Positions 57,095 through 64,000 of a DNA stretch of 64,000 nucleotides are shown piece by piece. The notes beneath the pieces are model-generated. The model ran no database searches, was not told the DNA's origin, and saw only the letters and a program-made list of their open reading frames with translations. The translations under genes and the position numbers were made by a program. Within the stretch, counting starts at the first letter, position 1. Each line of letters opens with the position of its first letter. This DNA is from Stappia sp. ES.058 (GTDB taxonomy: Bacteria; Pseudomonadota; Alphaproteobacteria; Rhizobiales; Stappiaceae), in NCBI RefSeq assembly GCF_900105595.1, contig NZ_LT629784.1, forward strand, positions 1,922,001-1,986,000, read 5' to 3'.

Positions 57095-57989
57095 TGGACT
57101 ATTTCATCCAGCAAAGCCTGAATGCGTTGAGTTTCGGCGCCGAGTACGCGCTGATTGCATTGGGACTTGCAATCGTCTTTTCGATCATGGGCCTGGTCAA
57201 CTTCGCCCACGGCGAGGTCATCGCTTTTGGCGGCTACTCAATGGTCATCATGGGCACGCTGCTGACCAACAATCCTCTCGTCTTGATCGTTGGTGTTATC
57301 GTGGCTTGCGTCCTTGCCTCCGTCGCACTCGAGCGCATTGCGTTCCGAACCGTGCGGGGGCGGACTTGATGACAGGGCTGCTGACGGCGTTCGGGGTCAG
57401 TATCATTCTACAAAATCTGTTCCTGCTGTTCGGCTCACCGCGCCCCATGGCTGCAACCCAGTTCATCTTTCTCGACAGGACGCTGGCCATCGGCACCATT
57501 CGAATCTCGTCGCTGCAGGTCTACGAAACAGTGACCACCATATTTGCAATTCTGGCGCTGACGTTTTTCCTGCGCCGAACCACACTCGGCATGGCAATGC
57601 GCGCAGCGGCCCTCGATTTCGAGATGGTTCGTTTGTGCGGTGTCCGCGCCAACCGGGTCATTGCAGGCGCTTTTGCCATCTCCGGATTGCTTGCCGGACT
57701 GGCCTGCATTTTCATCATGGCGCGGCGCGGCAGCGTTCAACCGCATATGGGTTTCGATCCCGTCCTGGTGGCGTTTGTCGCCTGCGTAATCGGCGGTTTC
57801 GGAAGTCTGCCTGGCGCGGTGCTGGGTGGCTTTCTTCTCGGCATTACTGAAGTGGCGGTTCTTATCCTTCTACCGCAAAGTGCCGGTGGGCTTGCTCATG
57901 CCGTGGTGTTTGCGCTGGTGGCGCTGGTTCTCATCTGGCGACCGGACGGCATCCTTTCGCCGGCGCGCGAGAAGGGAGACAAGATATGA
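57094..57989 (+). pseudogene. Branched-chain-type ABC permease (LivH-like), frameshifted
   Basis: Reads as one LivH permease broken once. Frame 1 from 57094 (MDYFIQQSLNALSFGAEYAL ... ERIAFRTVRGR) stops at 57369; frame 3 continues as ADLMTGLLTAFGVSIILQNL to 57989. The switch coincides with a run of five G at 57356-57360; one extra G would restore it. All membrane segments and the C-terminal IWRPDGILSPAREKGDKI are otherwise intact, and the rest of the operon is healthy, so a recent mutation or a sequencing error is likely. Confidence 0.85.
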
Positions 57990-59020
57990 GGCTTCCTGCG
58001 ATCAACATTTCCCAGCGCCAGGGACTGCTTGGCAGCGCGCTGCTCAGCCTGATCATTCTGGCAATCGTCGGCGCCTATTACCTATGGGGTGAGAGCTATC
58101 AGGCCCGCATACTCTATGCCACCTTCGTAAACCTGCTGGTTGTGGTCGGCCTGCAAATCTTCACCGGCAACGCCAACATCACCAGTTTCTCCCATGCGGC
58201 GTTCATGGGGATTGCCGCCTATGTCGCGGCGATTTGCGTCACGCCTATCGCAATGAAGGCCATCTCATTGCCCGATGCGCCATGGGGATTGAACGCGTTC
58301 GAGTTGACCGCAGTGAGTTCAGCACTTCTGGCCCTGCTGATCACGGGCCTGCTCGGGCTGGTGACAGGCCTGTTCATGGCCCGGTTGACGGGCGTCGGGG
58401 TAACGATTGTCAGTATCGCCATCCTGGTCATCATGCATTCGGTCTTTCTCTACCGGACGGATATTTTCAAAGGCAATCAGGCGTTTTTCGGCATACCGAA
58501 AATCCTTGATCTGCCGCAAATGACGGTGCTGGTCATCATCGCCGTTTTTCTCGCCCGCATCTTCAGGGAAAGTTCGGTCGGGTTGAAGTTGCGCGCGTCT
58601 GCCGATGACGAAGTGGGCGCGCGCGCCATGGGGGTCGATGTCTTCAGAGTGCGGTTGATCGCATGGGTAATCGGGACGCTGTTTTTCGCCGCAGCCGGTA
58701 TTGCCTATGCATTTTATCTCGGCACGATTTCCGCCCGCCCGTTCTATTTCAATTTCGTTTTCCTGACGGTTGCAATGCTGATCCTGGGCGGCCTGCGCAG
58801 CGTGACCGGAGCCGTTTTCGGAACCCTGATGATTTCAATCGGGTTGGAAGTTGTACGCTGGCTGGAAACGGGCCCGAACATTGCCGGCATCGAGTTGCCC
58901 GAGGTCCTCGGTCTGTCCGGGCTGTTGCTTGGTGTCGTGATCGTCGCTGTGATGGCGTTTCTACCGAACGGCGTGATGGGCAACCGGGAGATCGAAGAAT
59001 TGGTGAAACGCAAGCGCTAA
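57986..59020 (+). CDS. Branched-chain-type ABC transporter permease (LivM-like)
   Basis: 344 aa with about ten hydrophobic segments. The LivM motifs GLQIFTGNANITSFSHAAFMGIAAY and the cytoplasmic loop LRASADDEVGARAMGVDVFRVRL are present. The ATG overlaps the livH-like stop (ATGA). Partner of the permease upstream. Confidence 0.92.
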   Translation: MRLPAINISQRQGLLGSALLSLIILAIVGAYYLWGESYQARILYATFVNLLVVVGLQIFTGNANITSFSHAAFMGIAAYVAAICVTPIAMKAISLPDAPWGLNAFELTAVSSALLALLITGLLGLVTGLFMARLTGVGVTIVSIAILVIMHSVFLYRTDIFKGNQAFFGIPKILDLPQMTVLVIIAVFLARIFRESSVGLKLRASADDEVGARAMGVDVFRVRLIAWVIGTLFFAAAGIAYAFYLGTISARPFYFNFVFLTVAMLILGGLRSVTGAVFGTLMISIGLEVVRWLETGPNIAGIELPEVLGLSGLLLGVVIVAVMAFLPNGVMGNREIEELVKRKR

Positions 59021-59039
59021 GCACAGAAAGAGTTTGGAC

Positions 59040-59978
59040 ATGGGATGCAATCACACGATTCACAAGCATCATCATCACCTCGGGTGGGACAACTCGAATG
59101 CTCCCGTTCTGGCGATGAAGCCCGGCGAAACCATAGCGGTCGAAACCATTGATGCATCCGGCGGCCAACTTCATGCAGATGCCGGGCTTGATGACCTCAA
59201 GGCGTTGGATTTTGAAAAGGTCAACCCGGTAACCGGCCCGGTGTTCGTCGACGGCGCTGAACCCGGTGATGCCGTCGCCATCACCTTCCTCGATTTCCAC
59301 CCGTCCGGCTGGGGCTGGACCGCAAACATTCCCGGATTTGGGCTCTTGGCCGACCAGTTCACTGAACCGGCTCTACACATCTGGAAATATGACACATCTT
59401 TGCTGAAGCCCGCAGCGTTCACCGGCTTCGGCGCCGTGCCGCTGAAGCCGTTTGTCGGCACGATTGGCCTGGCTCCCGCAGAAACAGGGCTGCACAGCAT
59501 TGTCCCGCCGCGCAATGTCGGCGGCAACATGGACATCCGCGACAATTGCAAGGGAACAACGCTCTATCTGCCGGTAGAGGTTGCTGGTGCCCTGCTTTCG
59601 CTTGGCGACACCCATGCTGCGCAAGGCGACGGGGAAATTTGCGGGACGGCCATCGAGAGTCCGATGAATGTCGAGATCAAGATCGATCTCATCAAGAATG
59701 CTCGCCTGCAATCACCGCGGTTTGAGACGTCGGGACCGGTGACCAGCCACATTGATCGACAAGGATACCGGGTGACCACCGGCGTTGGGCCGGATCTGAT
59801 GACAGCATCAAAGGAAGCCGTCAGCCGGATGATCGACTGGCTTTGCACGACCAACGGCATGTCCGCCGTCGACGCCTACTTGCTGTGCAGTGTTGCAGGT
59901 GATCTGCGTATCTCGGAAATTGTCGACATGCCCAACTGGATTGTCAGCTTCTACTTTCCAAAAGCAGTGCTCGGTTAG
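59040..59978 (+). CDS. Acetamidase/formamidase family protein
   Basis: 312 aa from ATG 59040 (MGCNHTIHKHHHHLGWDNSN). Hallmarks of the FmdA/AmdA family are GDAVAITFLDFHPSGWGW, PPRNVGGNMDIRDNCKGTTLYLPV and GDTHAAQGDGEICGTAIE. It hydrolyses short amides to ammonia and carboxylate. Last gene of the transporter operon, 19 bp after livM. Its TAG stop is formed by the TA target dinucleotide plus the first base of the inserted element; the uninterrupted target would also read TAG. Confidence 0.92.
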   Translation: MGCNHTIHKHHHHLGWDNSNAPVLAMKPGETIAVETIDASGGQLHADAGLDDLKALDFEKVNPVTGPVFVDGAEPGDAVAITFLDFHPSGWGWTANIPGFGLLADQFTEPALHIWKYDTSLLKPAAFTGFGAVPLKPFVGTIGLAPAETGLHSIVPPRNVGGNMDIRDNCKGTTLYLPVEVAGALLSLGDTHAAQGDGEICGTAIESPMNVEIKIDLIKNARLQSPRFETSGPVTSHIDRQGYRVTTGVGPDLMTASKEAVSRMIDWLCTTNGMSAVDAYLLCSVAGDLRISEIVDMPNWIVSFYFPKAVLG

Positions 59979-60241
59979 GGTCAGGACCTGTTGCTATCAC
60001 TGCGATGGTCGGAGCGGATGTGTGCGGATACGAGGAGCAAGCCCGCAGGAAGGCTGGAGCCTATAAAGGGATTGCGACATGGTATCCCGTGCGGATCCGC
60101 CCGATCCGAAGGACGCTCGAGCTGACGTCGACCTGCGGCGTCAAAGCCCTCGGCCGGGGGAACGGTCCCGCTCTTCGGGCTTTTCCTTGCATCTCTCGTC
60201 ATCTCGAACGCCATTTCAGTCATGGCAACAGGTCCTGACCC
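59978..60241. mobile_element. MITE-like element with TA target duplication
   Basis: 264 bp with terminal inverted repeats of about 30 bp: left GGGTCAGGACCTGTTGCTAT, right (reverse complement) GGGTCAGGACCTGTTGCCAT, continuing with few mismatches. Both ends are flanked by TA. The interior has no transposase. Ends and TA duplication fit a non-autonomous relative of an IS5/IS630-type element. Inserted at the stop codon of the amidase gene. Confidence 0.82.
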
Positions 60242-60589
60242 TAGGTGTGAGTGTTCGGCAGGTTGTTCATTTGGAGCGAAATCCGTGTGATGGCATGAAG
60301 GATCCGCTCAAGTTATTCTGAACGCCGGAAGCAACCGGACGACAACCTGCCTATTTTATCGAGTCCGTTGCCACCGCCACCAATGGTGAGATCGATCTCG
60401 GTGGTGGAAAAGCCATTTCCTCGAAGTCGAGATCCATCAGGCCTTGCATTTCGATTGCCTGTCAACGGCGGAGTAAAAGCGGCCTCTTGCGACGCACGCT
60501 TGAGAGCACCGGGAAGGCGTAGCCCGAGTGGGTGTCTGAAGCGTGCGTGACGATTTCTTGGGTGGGGAGGCCGCCTGCCTTTCGGGCGA
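60242..60589. other. Intergenic region with a 10-bp inverted repeat
   Basis: 348 bp between the MITE and the AAA+ remnant. ACGCACGCTT (60492-60501) and AAGCGTGCGT (60539-60548) form a perfect inverted repeat with a 37-bp gap. Minus frames here are extensions of the degraded gene or noise. Nothing else seen. Confidence 0.45.
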
Positions 60590-61065
60590 GTGCCCGGTTC
60601 AACGTCGACCTTGGAACAACGACCCGATGCTTCGGACCGCGAAACGCGAGATTTTTTCGCAGCGGTAGGACGTGAACTGCGCCTCTGAAGGTTAGGGCAT
60701 CGCAAACCCGAGCTTATCGCCGCGTTCCGCAAGCCGGGACTGGGTGATAGCGCGCTGCCAGGCGAATGCGCGCCTTACGGACCCGGTCAGATCATCGGCG
60801 CCAGATCCCGTCCTCGCATCGGCAATGCCGCGCACGCGCGCGGCCGTGAAGCTGTTCATCTTGCCGAAAAGGTCGCCAGACTGTTCCTGTTCGACATCAC
60901 CTTCCGCAAAAGTGCAGGATTGAACAGTAGATCGAGGATCGGGGCCAAGGCTGCGTCCCGGCTCAGGATCGCGGCCCCCTCGACATCGAAGAGCACCAGG
61001 AGATTTAGGGGGACAGCGAAGGCTGCGCACTGGTGCGATATCCGCCAATTCTTGCGCACGCCGAA
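60590..61065 (-). pseudogene. Degraded second copy of the ribokinase-like/AAA+ gene
   Basis: Fragments in several frames align with residues about 123-390 of the 46062-48131 protein: GGYRTS-like sequence near 61050, then LLVLFDVEGAAILSRDAALAPILDLLFNPAL, FAEGDVEQEQSGDLFGKMNSFTAARVRGIADA, RRAFAWQRAITQSRLAERGDKLGFAMP and KNLAFRGPKHRVVVPRSTLNRALA. An internal deletion joins GGYRTS to LLVLFD, and frameshifts occur near 60900 and 60690. The Walker motifs are gone. Confidence 0.82.
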
Positions 61066-61164
61066 TGGGCCGACTGAAGACGATCGGCAGATATCGCTAA
61101 TTCGATTGCATTCAGTCAAGAATATATCTTAAAGTTGAAGAAGTTCGACAAAGGATATTCTGAT

Positions 61165-62064
61165 ATGACGCTGCGGGGGGCTATAGCAGGCGTCTTTCTG
61201 GTGACTGCATTGAGCGGCAGCGCCGGGGCGAATGAAGACCTGAATTGCGGATCGGACGGGGTAAGGGCGGTCGCCTGCGACGAATTGGCGAACAGGCGCG
61301 CGCGTCAAGGGAAAACCCAGACACCCACCGACAATAAGGACGGTGGCAAGGAGCCGGGCGAGGAAGTCCAGCCCCCTCTCCCTGATGCGACGGTGCGGCC
61401 ATTCGCCGGATTTGCAGTGACAGCCGCAACGCTGGCGCGGCTGCAGAGCCAGACGGACGTCATCAAGACCTGTCACGCGGATATTCTCGAATTGTTGGCG
61501 CCGATTGATGCTGCTTTCACGGCGAACTGCGAATGCAAAGGGACAAAGGAGATCAAGGCCGACGCATCGCACGCCGACAAGTTGAAACTGCGGCTTGAAA
61601 ATCTCAACACGCTCGTCGCCTGCCTTGAAACAGCGACAGGCCTGACGCACGAGCTTGCCGGCAGTCTTGCCGGAGGTGGACCGCCGCCGCCCTTGCCTTC
61701 TCCTCCCAAATCGGAGGACCCGCCAAAGCAGAAGCTGAATATCATAAGTGCCTGGGCGGGAGACCCGCATATCCCAGGGCTTCGATGCAGCCCAAAGACG
61801 GTCACAAACTGGGTCCGCTCGAAATGCCTCTATGACCCGGTCAAGCCGGGTGCTGGCATCAACAGCAGCAACGCCCTTGCATTGCGCGACGACGTCATCG
61901 CCTGTCAGGTCGAGAATGTCCAAATCGACAGCGTCTGCGGCGGCGAAAATCCCAATCCGCAAGGCGATCAGATGATCGGCGTTGCCTTCCGCTGCAAGGC
62001 CGATGGGCTGCAACACACCGCATCGATCGTTTCCGGCGGGACACTGACTCTGGTCTGTCCATGA
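61165..62064 (+). CDS. Exported hypothetical protein
   Basis: 299 aa from ATG 61165, with AAAGGA about 9 nt upstream. The signal peptide MTLRGAIAGVFLVTALSGSAGA is cleaved before NEDLNCGSDG. The mature part has ten or so cysteines (CECKGTKE, GLRCSPKT, CQVENVQIDSVCGG), a Pro-rich hinge GGGPPPPLPSPPKSEDPP near residue 180, and no recognised family. Probably periplasmic with disulfides. Overlaps the following lipoprotein gene (ATGA), so it is in the same operon. Confidence 0.75.
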   Translation: MTLRGAIAGVFLVTALSGSAGANEDLNCGSDGVRAVACDELANRRARQGKTQTPTDNKDGGKEPGEEVQPPLPDATVRPFAGFAVTAATLARLQSQTDVIKTCHADILELLAPIDAAFTANCECKGTKEIKADASHADKLKLRLENLNTLVACLETATGLTHELAGSLAGGGPPPPLPSPPKSEDPPKQKLNIISAWAGDPHIPGLRCSPKTVTNWVRSKCLYDPVKPGAGINSSNALALRDDVIACQVENVQIDSVCGGENPNPQGDQMIGVAFRCKADGLQHTASIVSGGTLTLVCP

Positions 62065-63470
62065 GCGCGCCTCGCCGAGACACGACCTGCACACCAGTAC
62101 CGCGCCGCAACCGGCGCGGCTGGCGCCACGCCGCGCTGATGGGTGCGGCGCTGGGGCTCGCAGGGTGCGCGGTCGCGGGTTCGCAATTTCTTGACGACAC
62201 ACGGACGGTCGCCTGCCGGTCGGCCGGGCTCGGCAGCTATGTCCTGCCGCGATCGGTGCTGCAGATCGCCGTGGTCGACACGAACGCCAACGGCACAACG
62301 AAACGCACCCTGGAGGGGCCGGCGGTTCGCGCCATTCCCGATCTGCGGCACGTCTATTGTCTTGACTATCTCTCAAGTCCGACCTCTGACGACATCGTTG
62401 ACGTCAAGAAGACGAAGAACGGGCTGCTCTCGCTGGTGGCCACCGACATACTGGACAAGAGCAAGGAGATCGCCTTTGCCCTGGCTCGAACCGCCTTCAC
62501 GCTGGCTTCGGGTTTGCGGGCGGAGATAGGCGGCGAGGCGGAGAACCAAAGCGTCAAGTTCAGCTACGAGGTAGACCCGTTCGACTATGCGGACACGGCG
62601 GCGATGAACGAGCGCCTCCGGGCGTTCGGGTTCTGTCTGATCAATCCGGGCTGGTCGTTCAATCCCGGGAAGGCGGACATCGACACCTATTGCAATGCGC
62701 CGGAGCAAACGCTCGCCAACGCCCCGCCGGCATGGGTCAAGGCGCAGGCGCACCACCGGAACGCAGAGGCGAAAGCGGTGCTGCCGACAACGCCGCACGC
62801 GCCGAAGGTCACCGGAGCGCGGGCGCTTTCCGGCATTCTCTACCGGCCGCGGCTCGAACATACGTTGCTGATCCTGCGCAAGAACAATCGAACCGGCTGG
62901 GAACTGGCACAGCGGCAGACCCTGCTGCTGGAGAACGTCGCGCCGATCCTCTCGGTCGGGGTAAGTCGCGCGTTCTTTTCGGAGCGGATTTCAGTGCTTC
63001 ACTTTGACCGCGGCGTGCTTGGAAACGTCTGCATCTACAAGGGGAGCGAGTTGGAGGCGGCGGTGACCGTGCCCTTCCTGGTGGCCAGTGCCATCGTCGC
63101 CCTGCCGGCAACGCTGATCCAGGTGAAGATCAACACCGCCCAGGACCGCCAAAGGCTGGCGGAGCTGGAGACGCACCTCGCCGAGTTGCAGGCGGAAATG
63201 ATTGCCGCGCTGGCGGAAACCCGGAACCCGACCCTGCCGAACGCGCCCAACACCGGTGGGAACCAGGACCTTCCCGCATCGGTCGCGAATGCGGCGTTCA
63301 ACCGAATCCTCAGCGATGCGGGACTTGACGAGAGCCTTCCCACCGTCCGCAGCAAAGGGCGCAAACAGGCCTTCTTCTCAGACACCGCCGGAGACCACTA
63401 CGGCTGCCCGACGGAACTTGCGGGCGCGGCCACGTCGGTTGCGGTTCCCGGCCTTCCCGAGGCGAACTGA
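62061..63470 (+). CDS. Putative lipoprotein
   Basis: 469 aa. A basic N-terminus and hydrophobic stretch end in lipobox LAGCAVAG (Cys near 35). The mature region has SAGLGSYVLPRSVLQIAV, YCLDYLSSPTSDDIVDVKKT and an amphipathic helix, then a segment with LEHTLLILRKNN and, near residue 340, a hydrophobic stretch VPFLVASAIVALPATLI followed by a coiled-coil-like helix (QDRQRLAELETHLAELQAEM). No known family recognised. The next gene is a clear paralogue in its first 120 residues. Confidence 0.75.
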   Translation: MSAPRRDTTCTPVPRRNRRGWRHAALMGAALGLAGCAVAGSQFLDDTRTVACRSAGLGSYVLPRSVLQIAVVDTNANGTTKRTLEGPAVRAIPDLRHVYCLDYLSSPTSDDIVDVKKTKNGLLSLVATDILDKSKEIAFALARTAFTLASGLRAEIGGEAENQSVKFSYEVDPFDYADTAAMNERLRAFGFCLINPGWSFNPGKADIDTYCNAPEQTLANAPPAWVKAQAHHRNAEAKAVLPTTPHAPKVTGARALSGILYRPRLEHTLLILRKNNRTGWELAQRQTLLLENVAPILSVGVSRAFFSERISVLHFDRGVLGNVCIYKGSELEAAVTVPFLVASAIVALPATLIQVKINTAQDRQRLAELETHLAELQAEMIAALAETRNPTLPNAPNTGGNQDLPASVANAAFNRILSDAGLDESLPTVRSKGRKQAFFSDTAGDHYGCPTELAGAATSVAVPGLPEAN

Positions 63471-63485
63471 AAAGCGAGACGCAGG

Positions 63486-64000
63486 ATGCCACTGATCCGC
63501 ATTTGGTCACGACAGGCCTCCGCACCGAGGAGGCAACGGTTCCGGCGCGACGCGCTGACGGTTGCCCTTACGGCAATTGGCGCATTCGCGGTTTCCGCCT
63601 GCAGCATGGTCGGATCAAATGATTACGTGGCGGATGGCGGCGCAACCGCGAGCACCGGCTGCCACGGAAGCGCCGGCTCTTACTTCCTGCCAAAGACATA
63701 CCTGCACATCAATGTGACCGAGAAGACGGCAACGGATGTCCGTGTCATGCCGATCCAGCCGATGCGCCTGCCGGACCGGAGCAAAAGCTATTGCCTCGAC
63801 TTTCTCGGCTCGCCGACGTCCAACGACAAGTTGGCGATTACAAAGACCGAGAGCCAGTTGCTGGAAAAAATCACCGCCAATGCGGAAGACAGGTCGGAAC
63901 AGATACTCAAGACAATCGCCGATACCGGCATCGCTTTGGCAAAGGCAGCGGCGCTGCGCGCCGACCCCGGGATCCAGGCAGCCGGGCGCGACCGAAACTA
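63486..64000 (+). CDS. Putative lipoprotein, paralogue of the preceding gene (3' end outside window)
   Basis: Starts MPLIRIWSRQASAPRRQRFR with lipobox VSACSMVG. GSAGSYFLPKTYLHINV and YCLDFLGSPTSNDKLAITKTESQLL align with the same segments of the upstream lipoprotein, so the pair arose by duplication. The frame is open to the last base. The spacing of 15 bp suggests co-transcription. Confidence 0.75.
   Translation, partial: MPLIRIWSRQASAPRRQRFRRDALTVALTAIGAFAVSACSMVGSNDYVADGGATASTGCHGSAGSYFLPKTYLHINVTEKTATDVRVMPIQPMRLPDRSKSYCLDFLGSPTSNDKLAITKTESQLLEKITANAEDRSEQILKTIADTGIALAKAAALRADPGIQAAGRDRN

Noticed and set aside
57094..57989. Programmed frameshift in the livH-like gene
   Set aside because: Permeases of this family are not known to use one, and there is no slippery heptamer or downstream structure evident; mutation or read error is simpler.

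Overview
The window is about 64 kb of high-GC DNA from an alphaproteobacterium, most likely of the order Hyphomicrobiales (Rhizobiales). The evidence is the run dnaB-alr-radA-cvpA-purF-SDR, the purM/purN pair, an RsmB-guaB-rlmE-ppx block, a ugp cluster and dense Rhizobiales-type families (WYL regulator, GSTs, BCCT carrier). No species can be named from the sequence alone.

Positions 1-31,400 are ordinary chromosome. In order they hold the purM end and purN; a WYL regulator divergent from a GST-like gene with a clear palindromic operator between them; a molybdopterin oxidoreductase; ndk with a terminator; a second GST; an M20 peptidase; a BCCT transporter; ugpBAEC (written right to left); dnaB, alr, radA, cvpA, purF and an SDR; a LOG-family protein; a LysM protein; an RsmB-type methyltransferase; a 66-aa hypothetical; guaB; rlmE; and ppx/gppA.

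A tRNA-Gln(CUG) at 31,816-31,889 marks an abrupt change. From its 3' end to about 50.3 kb the DNA is accessory. It contains (i) two copies of a mosaic unit in which conserved GC-rich ends (a GNAT-like acetyltransferase and a C-terminal Hint domain) flank AT-rich, unrelated interiors; (ii) the C-terminal part of a Cas6-like gene; (iii) a phage-type DUF5681-like gene and a truncated DNA methyltransferase; (iv) a dead IS3 element abutting a two-gene operon, an AAA+ ATPase with a probable ribokinase-like N-terminus followed by a 2150-aa SIR2 / P-loop / TPR protein; (v) a Csx16 gene cut by a second dead IS3 element. The operon in (iv) is the best candidate for a poorly described defence system. Cas6 and Csx16 remnants on either side suggest a decayed type III CRISPR locus in the same island.

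Positions 50,686-59,978 are a coherent catabolic cluster. An isochorismatase-like hydrolase and an N-formylglutamate-amidohydrolase-like gene are transcribed leftwards. An RpiR regulator, a glutamine-synthetase-like ligase, a branched-chain-type ABC transporter (livH carries a frameshift) and an acetamidase/formamidase are transcribed rightwards. Together they suggest uptake and hydrolysis of an amide or N-acyl nitrogen compound. A 264-bp MITE-like element with a TA duplication sits exactly on the last stop codon.

From 60.6 kb to the end, a degraded second copy of the AAA+ gene lies divergent from an operon of one exported protein and two paralogous lipoproteins (the last cut by the window end). 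This raises the possibility that the envelope proteins belong to the same system as the SIR2/AAA pair.
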